Assembly (NCBI GenBank): GCA_016800925.1
Contig: JABCPU010000206.1
Location: 54,690 to 118,689 of the forward strand
Direction of reading: 5' to 3'
DNA: 64,000 bases
DNA from: Suillus spraguei
Taxonomy: Eukaryota; Basidiomycota; Agaricomycetes; Boletales; Suillaceae
Under the pieces are notes generated by a model, which was not told the origin of the DNA, searched no databases, and worked only from the letters and a program-made list of their open reading frames with translations. Every line of letters starts with the position of its first letter. Within the stretch, counting starts at the first letter, position 1. Below are positions 41,651 to 53,023 of the stretch, one piece after another. The translations under genes and the position numbers were made by a program.

Positions 41651-42441
41651 ATGCGTATCGAAAAATGTTATTTTTGTTCAACGAACGTGTATCCCGGGCA
41701 CGGTGAGCAATAGAAACTCGGGACTGTCAATACAACATCTCACAGTACGTTCAGGAAGTGCCTTTGTCCGCAATGATTCGAAGGTATTCCGGTTTTGCAC
41801 TTCAAAGTGAGTCCTACGATAGAAAACCAAAAGTCCACATTGTTAAACCAAACCTTCAGATGTCACAAAAACTTCAAGCAAGTTACTTTTTAGCTATATC
41901 TTCCGACCTATGTCTAATGTCCTCCCAGAATGAAGAGAAATCCTCGCAAAGTAAGATGGACAAAGGCTTTCCGTAAAGCAGCAGGGAAGGAAATGACTAT
42001 TGTATGTTTTTTTCCCAATCTGGAGAAACCTCAACTCACCTTTCGCAACAAGGACTCGACGATTGACTTTGAGAAGCGTAGAAACGTACCTGTCCGCTAT
42101 GATCGCGAATTGATACATACAACAATCAACGCTATGAAACGCGTTGGCCAGATTAAGCAGCGGAGAGAACACGCATTCTGGAAGCAAAGGTTCTTACTTT
42201 CCGTGCCAAAGTACTTGTCTCCCGCACTGACTTATATTATTGCAGAATGTCGGTTGCTCGGGAGAAACAACGCGCGCACAGGACGAAGAAGTTGGCTGCG
42301 AAGTCGGTGTCCGTCAAGCTGCTTGAGCCAACTGCAATGGAAGAAACTATTGAAGTGCTAGAGAAAATAAAAGTGCCAACAAAAAGTAGAAGTGCGCTTA
42401 TAAAAGGGGAAGGACGCTCGATGGGCATGGATGTAGACTGA
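41651..42441 (+). CDS. RLP24: Ribosome biogenesis protein RLP24
   Basis: Ribosomal-protein-L24-like assembly factor of pre-60S particles; it recruits the AAA-ATPase Drg1 in yeast and is later replaced by L24. The start at 41651 gives the zinc-binding [18 protein letters not shown]. Exon 2 carries [17 protein letters not shown], completing the CxxC...CxxxC site, then [19 protein letters not shown] and [10 protein letters not shown]. Later exons have [37 protein letters not shown] and a basic, coiled-coil-like tail that ends MGMDVD. This tail separates RLP24 from ribosomal L24. About four introns; no frame break. Confidence 0.95.
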
Positions 42442-45379
42442 TCTGTACTTGTCTTGTCATTCACCACACACTGTACACCTTCACTGATTCATGCATGCAA
42501 TTCCTTTCGGGTGAAAACACGCAGTAAAGGTGGGCGCAAAACATCGAGGTTAAAGCAACTGGCCGGCATTAGCTGTCAGGTGGAGTGCTGAATGACTGTT
42601 ACATGCATTGAGATAGGTAGCTCATGACAACGGTATGCATGCAGGGTATCATAACGGCGCACACGCCAGTCCCCGACTCCACTTCGAATTATGCATCGAT
42701 TCGAACGTAAAACAAGTGTGGAATTTTCCTGTACGATGGTCAATGAAATACAGGTCTGTTTATTTCCCCGTTCATGGACGATTCGTCATTATATCCTCGT
42801 GCGCAAGTACCGTGAACTCTAAGATCCACATATGAGTTTCTCGTCAGACAGATCTATAGTATATTCAAGACGGCCTGGTGCTAATACCCTTATTCCCCGT
42901 TCACGAAGTCAGCCAAATCCAGCCCTCGTTCTTCATCATCTATGAACAGAATCAGATGACCGTGATAGACAATGATCTCCACGCACACTAGGGAGGGTGA
43001 ATCAGGGACCACATGAGGTCAATCGGCGGAACACGCACTGGCCAATCTATGCAGATCTGGTAGCTGTCTGGCCGCAGCAGAAAAGTTTGCAAACCCAACG
43101 TCCAATATCCGTTCCAAGTGGCATTCACGAATCACAGTTATGCCAAACATTTTTGATCCGTTAGGATCTCCCGTGTTTTTCAACTGAAAAGCCATTAGTG
43201 TGGAAGTGCTGTGATATCCAGTACACGATATACCGTAGAGGAACACGCCCGGATGGATGCAGTTGATGTGGGACATAATTTCTTCAGGAGGTGCACGTTT
43301 CCATCCGTCAACTGCGAAACGTCGACGAACTGCAGGAGCGAAGTGACTGTACAGCCCAACATGTCAGCCCCTGCTCGGTAGAGCTGTAAAATACGAACAT
43401 GTCTAGCATTAGCCAGCCCATTGGAGCACTTGCGATGAGTATGGGTGTCTATCAAAGATCAGACACATCGGCTGCTGACGAATGCAAAAGGAAATGTCAT
43501 GCTGTCTCGCAGTGCAAAGAGCACGGGACAAGTTTTCTAAAGGTGCACTTAACCATGTCATATTCGGAGGGGCGGGGCTTCGCGTATCGTGGCCTCGACG
43601 TTGACGAAAGCGGTGGGAGGTGGACAACGCAGAGCAGTAGCAGTATCTTCACCATACACTTCGCAGAAATGAGCCGCGATCAGAGTGACGCCTGAAGACA
43701 ACCGTGCAAACAAGAGATTATCATTCATCACCGAAAGTTCGGTCCACCGATTGAAGAACTGGATCAAAAATCACTGCAGTGGCCTCTTTTTTGGTGCGGC
43801 AGGTAAATTTATGAGTGGATAGGACCAGTGCGACAGGCAGCAACTGAGGAAGGGTCAGAGTCAGCAAATTCTAGTTATAAAAGGCATTGTCATAGTGAAA
43901 TCAGGGAGGGCTGTCTTGATGCAACAAACTGCGCAGCAGTACTAGGGAAAAACAAGTAGGGTATGGTGCAACATCATGAACGATAAATTGGGGTGAACGA
44001 TTATCAAAATCGAGTACGTGGGGTACAACATCAAAGATCATCATTAAAGAAGATGATCAACTGGAATACATTCCTTTATTACATACCCATCGGCAACAGG
44101 GTTTCAGAAGGGGGGAAGTTCCTACTTCAGCAACCTGGCCTATAGTAGCAATAGAGGATCTGATTAATGTGTTCCGGCCGGGACGCTTCAACTTGTCCTG
44201 TTAGATCCCAACCATGTCCACTAGGCTGTCTACAACAGTGCACGGGTACTTTAGAATTAAGAAACAATATCAACTGAATGACTCACAATTTTCTGAGGTG
44301 GAGTGTAATGTTCTCGATCACGAGGTACCACGTTGTTTTGGTTCGCTAGTGAAATGCTGGCTGGGTTTGTTGTAGCAAAGTTACACAGTTGTTGTCCACG
44401 GTCCTTTTGATCTCGTTCAAGGTAGCTGAGATGTCGCCAGCTCCAACAGCTCCGGTCGCATCTAAGATTGAGATGAATGAACAGTGGGTTGCCGCCGAAA
44501 CAAGCGGAGAATTGCTCACGAATTACACGCAGCACACGGGGCGCGGTTTTTCGCACCTTCAACATGAGCATGACTCACTCATGCTCATGTGGAAAGTCTG
44601 AAAACCGCGCCTCGGTGTGCACTGTGAGCTCCGGAATTACACAGCAATAGACAAAGGCCCGGGCGCAGATATTCATAACACAAGCGCAAACTAAAGTCTT
44701 GAACTCACGCTTGATGGATTGCAGGTCGCGTACCGTAGATAGACAGACACAGACCAACTATCCCTTAGGCGGTCGAGTTGCACAGTGAAAAGTTAAAGCC
44801 GTGCTTTTCATTCAGCTGGAGGGCCTATCGAACGAATTTCGAATTTCAAAAGCCGACATACAATCAATCGGATACATCCGGGCCCAAAGCTTCTTTCATG
44901 GTCTTCACGGTTGGTCACGATGTCTGTTGTTGTATTTTTCATTACTTTTTCAATCCCAATCATACTCTTTAGCATAGATGTATATAAAAAGGAATGGTCG
45001 TCGGGCGGAAGGACGCATAATTTATAGGAGCGTGGCGAACGCTGCAGTATACATAGTTGAAAATTTGAGTCCGTGTGGAAATCAAGGGCATGAACTTGAC
45101 ACAAGTTACGCGCAGAAAGATGACCTTCAATGTGGACTACTCCATCTATTACTGCTATTGCGCCCTGCAGCACTAGGGACCTTTGATGCAAACATGGGGT
45201 TCATCCCTGCTTGAGCTACCTCACTGGTGCACCATTGAGTTTCTGAAGTATCAAATTTCGCAGTCATCAACAAAGTAAAAATGATATCTTGTTACATAAA
45301 GCAGAAGATCGCCGGAACAAGTTTTCCAAGGACTGATGGTAATTCAAGGACCGGTATACATATGTTATACCTTAAGCAA
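42442..45379. other. Gene-poor region with possible unknown minus-strand gene
   Basis: About 2.9 kb. On the minus strand between 43767 and 43019 several overlapping frames (for example HINCIHPGVFLYGISCTG near 43250 and RILQLYRAGADMLGCTVTS near 43380) look coding-like and could be exons of one hypothetical protein ending at 43019, but I cannot assemble a convincing model or name a domain. A long hairpin lies at 44533-44619. From about 44909 to 45379 the sequence is the 3' flank of phosphatase paralogue C and matches the 22.3-22.77 kb region in inverted form. Confidence 0.45.
44533..44619. repeat. Near-perfect 87-bp hairpin
   Basis: Two arms of about 41 bases are reverse complements with few mismatches around a 5-base loop. 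Outer ends pair CACACGGGGCGCGGTTTT with AAAACCGCGCCTCGGTGTG; inner ends pair CATGAGCATGA with TCATGCTCATG. No open frame is involved. It may be a tiny foldback element or the transcript of a structured RNA. Confidence 0.7.
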
Positions 45380-47043
45380 CTATCCTTGAAAACACAAGCC
45401 TCTTGAGTGAGCACCGCAGGCCGCTTGCCATGCATCATCACCGAACTCGATGTCAGTACTGAATTTATTGGCTCTTACGAATGCATCCAGCGAACAAGTC
45501 CCAAATCGGCGGTCGTACTTGGTTTCTGCGCAAGTCCACAGCGGATATGTCTCCTCGTTGAGTATCAGTCGAATTTGTGGTCCATCAAATCTTGACGGTG
45601 AATGAGTTGTTGGGTTGTATCTCTAACAAAGGAAGACCTACGACTCTTCACAAGTGAATCTTTCCCAGACCATCTGGGCAGCAAAGGGAGCTTGATACGA
45701 TGTTCGGAACCTTCGGTGTTCGCGTAGTCCGTCTGGGGACAATGGGGGATCATCTCTGCAAATGAATATATGAAATGGAGTCTCCGACCATGAGCATAGA
45801 CGCATACTTATTGAGACCCATTGCAGCTATTGCGGCTATGATAGTATCATCATGTCCGAATTCGAGATAGAGGGGCTGGGCTTCCCCTCCAGTGTTGGAG
45901 AATCTAGTAACCTGTTCATAGGACTTGTCTCTGAATGCGTTAGAACATACCTATTGATTAGTTTCTTAACAAAGACGCTTCCCATGACACGTCCAGCATT
46001 CCTGGGTACCAGGTATCCGACGATTGCATCTACATGGAGATCCAGTTCATACCTAAGTATGATATGTCAGCGTCTAGCCCCCACAATGTTCAAATAGCAT
46101 TACTCAAAATCTGCAAGTTCATCAGCATGGAAAACATCACACCATGGTGACTCATCCCTTGCAGCTAGATCATATGCGCATGCATACAAAGCTCCTTGTG
46201 TGTCGTCATCAGTGAAGGAAGCACCGTAAGGAAGTAGGTCATTCAAGCGCTTAGTGATGCTAGGGAGGTACAACTTGCTCCACTCTTTTGCCACCTAAGC
46301 AACTAATATGTTATTAAAGGAGTATTAAAACAAGTCTACTTGCCTGTGATGCGTAGTGGTGATTGGTGCCAAAGCACGAAGTCCAAGGGGTGATCCAAGA
46401 CACTGGACCAGGTATATCATTGACTGTAAGTAGGTTCTTGTCCTTGGCTTCACGACCAAAACGTCCCTGAGCAAAAAAGTACATGGAGTCGACCACTCTT
46501 TGTACAGGGCTGGATAGTAGTGTTTCCGTGGTGAAGTTTGGATACTTCAACCCGAATCTAGACAACATATCAATGTAACTCGACAAAACAATATAAAAAT
46601 AAACACACTCCACACCATGGTTGAAGAGCTGCTGACGCCCAATGATGGTCAAGTGTTCTGGATCTAGATGGGCTTCATATCCCTTCCCAGTCTGGAGGAA
46701 ACAGAGGTTCTCAGGCAGATGAGCGTCCTGGAGAGCATCGTGACCATCTCTCAGCGTTCGGACGAGGGAGTTAATCAGTCTCATCTCTTCGGAGCCTGCA
46801 GGTCCGCGAGAGCCATGTCTGTGCATCTGCAGCTGTGTGAAAATTCGCGTTACGCAAAGAGAAATCCAGTCATACAAGCATCACTCGATCGACACTGCAA
46901 TCATCAGGTAACTCTGCCTTGACGTTGTGAGAAGCAGGAGCTACACGGTATGGAGTCAAGTTTCCGAGTCTCTTGAGAGAGTCATTATGCTGATGTGAAT
47001 TGAACGTTAGAGACGCTAGGGTCAGAATACCCTGGATGAACAT
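45380..47043 (-). CDS. Histidine acid phosphatase, phytase-like (paralogue C)
   Basis: Same plan as paralogue B. The start at 47043 reads MFIQGIL then TLASLTFNSH: three codons present in B and D (Asn-Trp-Leu) are absent in frame, which shortens the hydrophobic core of the signal peptide. HRHGSRGP lies near 46825 and the GHD motif near 45855. GPVSWITPWTSC, LTIIGRQQLFNHGVE and ESPWCDVFHADELADFE are kept. The C-terminus is ACGAHSRGLCFQG before TAG at 45380-45382. Upstream, the TATA element seen in B and D is degraded, so expression may be altered. Introns are at the same sites as in B. Confidence 0.87.
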
Positions 47044-47694
47044 CGTTGGGGATACTAGACTGATGGATCTTTGAATCAGTTCAATACACTGCAGGTCTTT
47101 TCTATGTCCAGTATGGCGTACGACCCCATTTTATTGGGATGCGAGAAGATCCCGAATTCCAGTTCAGCGACCAATCTCTGAGCCTATATCTGAGTATTAT
47201 GACGGCGTTCGCTAGACTCATGACCAGTCTGACGTAGGTCTTTTGAGGGCGGGAAATTCTAGGCGTTCGCGCCACTGGCCCAGGCGTTTGAGCTTAAGCT
47301 CATGGATGTAGTAACAAGTGCTAGTGTTGTGTGACCTCGTACCTACTATGCCTATCCCGTCGTCGGTGGTCCCAATGGACAAGACTAATCTCAAATTGAC
47401 TCGGACGTTCGATGTCAGTAATCTGTGATAGATTCCTTGAATCTACCAATTTTCCGGAATACCATCGGTCACCGGTATAAGAATGCCCGGCCGCTTGAAC
47501 AAATTTTGACCGTTACATCCGCACGTGGCCCCTATCTACTACATGAACTTTGACTTTTACATAATCAGTATAGACTTGACAAGTTACGTGACTTTTGAGG
47601 TGGACTATTGTCCCTGACTGGTATTGCGCTATGAACCTTTAATACACAGAAATACGGTATTCATCCCTGCTTAAGCTACCTCACTGGTGTGCCA
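47044..47694. other. Spacer between phosphatase paralogues C and D
   Basis: About 650 bases. The left part (47044-47180) is the promoter of paralogue C and is homologous to those of B and D, but lacks their TATA box. The right part (from about 47630) is the 3' flank of paralogue D and matches 45180-45280. The middle has no recognisable feature. Confidence 0.5.
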
Positions 47695-49496
47695 TTAAGC
47701 ATCAAATTTCGCAGTCATCAACAAAGTAAATATGATGTTGTTGCACCCAAAGCAGAAAATTGCCGAGACAAGTTTTCCAAGGACTGATGGTAATTCAAGG
47801 ACCGGTATATGTCTATACCTTAGGCAACTATCCTTGAACATCCAAACCCCTGAGTGAGTGCCGCAGGCCGCTTGCCATGTATCATCGCCGAACTCGATGT
47901 CAGTACTGAATTTATTGGCTCTTACGAATGCATCCAGCGAACAAGTCCCAAATCGGCGATCGTGCTTGGTTTCTGCGCAAGTCCACAAGGGATACGTCTC
48001 CTCATTGAGTACCAGTCGAATTTGTGGTCCATCGAATCTTGACGGTGAATTAGTTATTGGGTTGTATCTCTAACAAAGGAAGACCTACGACTCTTCACAA
48101 GTGAATCTTTCCCAGACCATCTGGGCAGCAAAGGGAACTTGATACGATGTTCGAAACCTTCGGTGTTCACGTAGTCCGTCTGGGGACAATGGGGGATCAT
48201 CTCTGCAAATGAATATATGAAATGGAGTCTCCGACCATGAGCATAGATATGTACTCATTGAGACCCATTGCAGCCAATGCAGCCATGATGGTAAAATCAT
48301 GTCCGAATTCGAGATAAAGGGGTTGGGCTTCCCCTCCAGTATTGGAGAATCTAGCAACCTGTTCATAGGACTTGTCTTTGAACGCGTTAGAACATACCTA
48401 TTGATTAGTTTCTTAACAAAGACGCTTCCCATGACAGGTCCAGCATCATTGGGTGCCAGGTATCCAGTACTTGCATCCACAAAGAGATCCATTTCATACC
48501 TAAGTATGATATATCAGCATCTGGCCGCCACAATGTTCAAATAACCTTACTCAAAATTTGCAAGTTCATCAGTATGGAAAACATCACACCATGGTGACTC
48601 ATCCCTTGCGGCTAGGTCATATGCGCATGCATACAAAGCTCCGTGCGTGTCGTCATCAGTGAAAAAAACACCATAAGGAAGGATGTCATTCAAGCGCTTG
48701 GTGATGCTAGGGAGGTACACGTTGCTCCACTCGTTTAGCACCTAAGCAACTAATATGTTATTAAAGAAGGATTAATATCAGTTGACTTGCCTGTGCTATA
48801 TATTGCCAATCGAGCCCGCACGAGGTCCAAGGAGTGATCCAAGACACTGGACCAGGTATATCATTGACCGTAAGTAGGTTCTTGTCCTTGGCTTCACGAC
48901 CAAAACGTCCCTGAGCAAAAAAGTACATGGAGTCAACCACCCTTTGTGTAGCGCTGGATAGTAATGTTTCCGTGGTGAAGTTCGGATACTTCAACCCGAA
49001 TCTAGACGACATATTAGTGCAACTCGACAAAACAATGGAGGAATGAGCGTACTCCACACCATGATTGAAAAGCTGCTGACGCCCAATGATGGTCAAGTTT
49101 TCTGGATCTAAATGTGCTTCATATCCCTTCCCAGTCTGGAGGAAACGGAGGTTCTCGGGCAGATGAGCATCCTGAAGAGCATCGTGACCATCTCTCAGCG
49201 TTTGGACGAGGGAGTTAATCAGTGTCATCTCTTCGGAACCAGCAGGTCCGCGAGAGCCATGTCTGTGCATCTGTAGTTGTGTCAGATTTCGCGCTTTGCA
49301 AGGAGAAACTCGGTCATACAAGCATCACTCGATCGACACTGCAATCACCAGGTAACTCTGCCTCGACTTTGTGAGAAGTAGGAGCTACACGGTATGGAGT
49401 CAAGTTTCCAAGTCTCTTGAGAGGGTCATCATGTTTATGTGAGTTGAACGTTAGAGACGCTAGGGTCAGCCAGTTTAGAATACCCTGGATGAACAT
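47695..49496 (-). CDS. Histidine acid phosphatase, phytase-like (paralogue D)
   Basis: The start at 49496 gives MFIQGILNWLTLASLTF, as in B. HRHGSRGP lies near 49265 and the GHD motif (YLEFGHD) near 48300. All family blocks of B are present, with introns at the same sites. The C-terminus differs: where B and C stop about eleven codons after the last conserved ACG, a small change puts D in another frame and it reads THSGVWMFKDSC and on to a TAA at 47695-47697, an extension of about 40 residues, unless an intron removes it. The extension is not conserved and is probably tolerated rather than functional. Confidence 0.87.
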
Positions 49497-49559
49497 CGTT
49501 GGGAATACTAGACTGATGGATATTTGAATCAGTTCAATACACTGGGACTGTGTAGGTCC

Positions 49560-49568
49560 TTTATATAT
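49560..49568 (-). promoter_or_regulatory. TATA box of phosphatase paralogue D
   Basis: On the minus strand ATATATAAA lies 64 bases upstream of the start codon at 49496, matching the position of TATAAAG in paralogue B. Confidence 0.55.
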
Positions 49569-49721
49569 GCCCAGTTGGGGTTACGACCCCATTCCATCAT
49601 TGTATTGCCCGGATGCGAGAAGATCCCGAATTCCAGTTCGGCTCGGCTCGCGACTATTCTCTAAGCCTATATAGTATTAGGATATGGATATGACGTTTGC
49701 GCCACCGTGCGATTGAAGGCT

Positions 49722-50525
49722 GTTCAATTCTTAAGTTGTCAGGTCAAGAGTTGTCAAGTCCCACCGTGCCTTCTACTGACCGGGTGAGGCTCCATTTGGG
49801 CACCGCAGCTACCGCGCTTACTCCGCCTTATCAAACAATCGAGGTCACAACAGCGTGCTCGCTATGCAGCGAAAACGGGAGCTTCGTGAGCTCTTAACAA
49901 TCCTTTCTGCCTCATCTGCTATGTTGGGCATCTCACAATGCACTCGCCTCGAACTTGAGCACTTCATTTTCGCCGATGGTGACAATGATGACCACTGTCA
50001 TCGCACTGCATTTCTCACAAGAACAAGCGCTGGACTTCAAGTACTCGCGAGTATGCTATCTGGCCCTGGCTCGCGCGGCCCATATAATCAATGGAGAAAG
50101 TGTTTCAAATTCTTTGAGATTTCTCTGAGCTGGCCAGACCGAGATTTTCGTCATGTGTTGGTGGTCACGAGTGATACTCGTGTATGACATGTTGTACTCT
50201 TGTGGAATATGACTTGGAGGATTGTTGTAAGTCCTCTGCTGAGCACCATCAATGTCTTGTAAAACATTATAGACACCATGTAAAGAATCAACGGTGTTGT
50301 ATAGTAAGTTCTGCATTGGATAGCTCATCACTGGTATAGCGAAGTGTCTACAAAGACATTCAAGACTTCAAACTTCAAATATTGAAGTCTGTCACCAGAT
50401 GTCTGTTGTTGGTCATCCTGGATGCATACAGGGTTCTAACCCTTTCTGGGAACCGAAATTACGATCGCATAATGGTACAAACAAAGAGTTGACAACTCTT
50501 GACCGTGACAACTTAAGAATTGAGC
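49722..50525 (+). mobile_element. DNA transposon remnant with 36-bp inverted ends
   Basis: The ends 49722-49757 and 50489-50525 are reverse complements, sharing CAATTCTTAAGTTGTCA and GGTCAAGAGTTGTCAA with one indel. Inside, a plus-strand frame at about 49855-50187 contains SRGPYNQWRKCFKFFEISL and SWPDRDFRHVL, which resembles the region ahead of the catalytic domain in fungal PIF/Harbinger-like (DDE_Tnp_4) transposases. The catalytic domain is missing, so this would be a non-autonomous deletion derivative. No target duplication was found. The transposase resemblance is from memory of the motif and is moderately sure. Confidence 0.5.
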
Positions 50526-50802
50526 ACACCTTGAGCTTGAGCTCCAATCTGCAAATCCAAAATCCAGAAACGAGCCTTTGAGGCCCTTCCTGGGAGCCAT
50601 ATATGGCTAGAGTCGGCTTGCGCACCTTTTTAGTCGTTGTTGCGCCTCCCACAGTTCAAATCAAGCCCATGTTATCATCTTCAGCGATATACAAAAGATT
50701 ATTATCGATTGAAACTTTCAGTTCTGCATTTCTTGTGAGCTTAGACTGGCGAAATAAAATAATAACAGTGAAGGGCATCTCCACCAATCCATGAGTGCAC
50801 TA

Positions 50803-50985
50803 CTACTGAAGTCGTAGGCGTTCATAAGCATCCATAACATGCGCAAGTTAAGTGTTCATTTCAGTGGTTTTGCAGATGAGTTGTGATGCGATGTACATAG
50901 GGCGCTGCTGCAAAACCACTAGAATGAACACTTAACTTACGCGCATTATGGACACTTACAACTTCACTGGCAGCGCACTCTGAAG
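50803..50985. repeat. Imperfect inverted repeat, MITE-like
   Basis: The left arm (about 50803-50876) and right arm (about 50908-50985) are reverse complements, sharing CAAGTTAAGTGTTCATT, AGTGGTTTTGCAG and TGAAGT(C/T)GTA(A/G)G. A shorter related single arm sits at 20278-20355. No coding sequence is present. The structure fits a miniature inverted-repeat element. Confidence 0.65.
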
Positions 50986-51098
50986 ATAACATAGGCTTGA
51001 TTTGATCTCTAAAATAATAGATGACATGGTGCAGTTGAGCTGCAATGAAACAAAAAATGCAACTAGTGCAAGTGTGAGTGCAATACACCTGCACAAGT

Positions 51099-51194
51099 TG
51101 AGAGGGTCATCATGTTCATGTGAATTGAACATTAGAGACACTAGGGTCAGCCAATTTAGAATGCCCCGGATGAACATCGTTGGGGATACTAGAC
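51099..51194 (-). pseudogene. Fragment of phosphatase first exon (fifth copy)
   Basis: About 96 bases match the signal-peptide exon and start region of paralogues B and D (MFIRGILNWLTLVSLMFN, then HEHDDPL). The rest of the gene is absent; on one side the match stops after GAGAGGGTCATC and on the other just upstream of the start codon. It lies immediately beside the 51222-53023 element. Confidence 0.8.
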
Positions 51195-51221
51195 TTGCAC
51201 AAGTGTCAAGTTGCACAGTGA

Positions 51222-53023
51222 TGTTAGAGCTGGGGAACGGCACTGTTTCTAGTGTCTACGACATGGCGGGAGATGACTAGAAATAGTGCCGTTCTCCAGC
51301 TCTAACAGGTTATGAGCCCTGGCACACGCTTATAGCTGCCACATACCTTGAGCTCGAGACTTCGCTCATGACTTGACTCCCTCACACTTGTTTTAATCTT
51401 ATCTAAACGTGCTGTAAAGATACAACCTAGCCTGGGCTGTAGATAAACCACTGCCTAAACTAGTATGTGAGTCTTGCGCTCTGTCTAGTCTGCTTCACTT
51501 GTAAGAACAAGAGCATTCAACCCTAAAGGGGGATGCCTATTAGTATGGTCTAGTTCGAGTCTAACTTATGTGTGAAACAAGCATCGAGGTCAGCGGTAAG
51601 TTGCCGCGGTCAGTGATGATACTGCTGGAACTTGCATCGTGCGTAGCGGTGCTACCATGGTCGAGATATGATCAGTAACAGTTGCGTCGAGTGATGGTAT
51701 CTGCGGTAGCGGTAAGGTTGCGAGCGGTGCAAAGAAACAGTAAAGAAGTCTGTGGTACTTTCAGTGGTAAAGTAGCGGTGTGTGAGAAGTTCAGTCAAAA
51801 TAACAGTCAAAAGTCCAGCAGTATGCCAGCGGTAACAGAGAACAAGCATGATAGATTAACGAGCGACAAGGAAACTTTAAAGACTAAGTCCACTACTGGG
51901 TAGATCCAGAGCTAGACAATAATTCTGACCTATAGTACGTGCAATGGTGTAAAATCAGGTGCCTCTATCGTGCAGGGTATGTGGTGCTTATATCCTAAAT
52001 TATATGTACTCGGAATACTCTAGGTGAGATCAGTAGCGCTCGAGTGTAGTAACCGCCGTAAGTAAACATAGCACGAGGCACTGCGGCACGAGGCAACATG
52101 TAATAAGGCTTGCCATGGAATCAGTGATAACAAACAGAAAACAAACAATGCACCAAATGGAGCTATGCGGATGCGGATGCGGCAAGGACATGGAAGGACA
52201 TCGGTACGTGGAACGAGGTGCGGCAGTCGGTATGGTGTGTGGTAAGCGTGGGATGCCGCCGGTACTGCTAAAGGGGTAAGACGGCCATGGACAAGTGGTA
52301 ACTCCTGTAGACATGAGACGAGTGTCAAAAGATGGGGTTTTAAGCCCAGTGCCAATATGTTTGTTACAGCGTGGCACCCACTGTATTTCAGATGACCTGG
52401 GCACCCTTCTGTGACCTCTTTATTGAGGTTTGCTCATCTTGATGTGCATGTGCACACACCTTGGTCTCACTGCAATTCAACGCTGAGCTCATTGCCCAAT
52501 CACACTGAATTGTGATGGCATCTCTATCTCAATGCGTACGCATAACACTTCATCTGGTTGGTCATACCATCATCATGCATCATCATCACCATTACCATCA
52601 CTACCACCACACCTACCTGCCACTCCCCACCATACCACATATGAACTTGTTCAACTGCTGGAGCTCGCTCACAGTTGTGGGGTGTTCATTGCCTATATGC
52701 ACATGAAGTACTGCTAGGGGACCATAGCAAGACCAATGTATCACATATAGATGAACTGGCAACTATGTATAGAGTCCCATTGGAGAAGTTGCCTAGGTGT
52801 TATTCATTTTCTCACTGCTTTGTAGTTTATTCACGCGCTTATACTGCCTTCCTCATGATGTCTCAGTCGGGGGTGTGTGTTAGAGTTTTGTATTCCACCC
52901 TTCATCATTGTTCGCTGCTCGGATAGTCCCGACTACATATAAATACCTATGTCATAGACCTCTCTTTGTCATCTCCTGCCATATTGTAGACACTAGAAAC
53001 AACGCTATTCTCCAGCTCTAACA
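51222..53023 (+). mobile_element. 1.8-kb non-autonomous LTR-like element with 5-bp TSD
   Basis: Begins TGTTAGAGCTGG and ends CCAGCTCTAACA, flanked by a perfect 5-base duplication AGTGA (51217-51221 and 53024-53028). The right 147 bases (52877-53023) form a tidy LTR: TGTTAGAG...CTCTAACA, preceded by a G-rich tract (CGGGGGTGTG) like a polypurine tract. The left 88 bases (51222-51309) should be the matching LTR but instead form a hairpin: the right end is normal and the left end is an inverted copy of it. Between them is about 1.57 kb without recognisable gag or pol; it has a CAT/CAC-rich stretch at about 52570-52612. It resembles a non-autonomous Ty1/copia-type derivative whose 5' LTR has been rearranged; family assignment is inference. 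Confidence 0.7.
52877..53023 (+). repeat. 3' LTR of the 1.8-kb element
   Basis: Starts TGTTAGAG and ends CTCTAACA, the short inverted ends usual for LTRs. Contains a TATA-like ATATAAATA at about 52938-52946. The left terminal repeat of the same element keeps only its last 30 bases in the same orientation. Confidence 0.6.

Larger units (their letters stand above)
44909..49690 (-). repeat. Inverted, tandemly doubled copy of the 20.5-22.8 kb unit
   Basis: Two units, about 44909-47180 (paralogue C) and about 47630-49690 (paralogue D), each match the paralogue B locus in the opposite orientation, including promoter and 3' flank. The period is about 2.45 kb. The left edge of the C unit still carries a stub (GGTTGGTC at 44909-44916) that corresponds to the last bases of SPT6. 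Confidence 0.75.
50526..51221. other. Repeat-rich spacer
   Basis: About 700 bases with no intact gene. It contains the inverted repeat at about 50803-50985, outer repeated blocks (TCAAATCAAGCCCATGTTAT near 50657 and its inverted match near 50985-51005), and the phosphatase gene fragment at 51099-51194. Confidence 0.55.
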
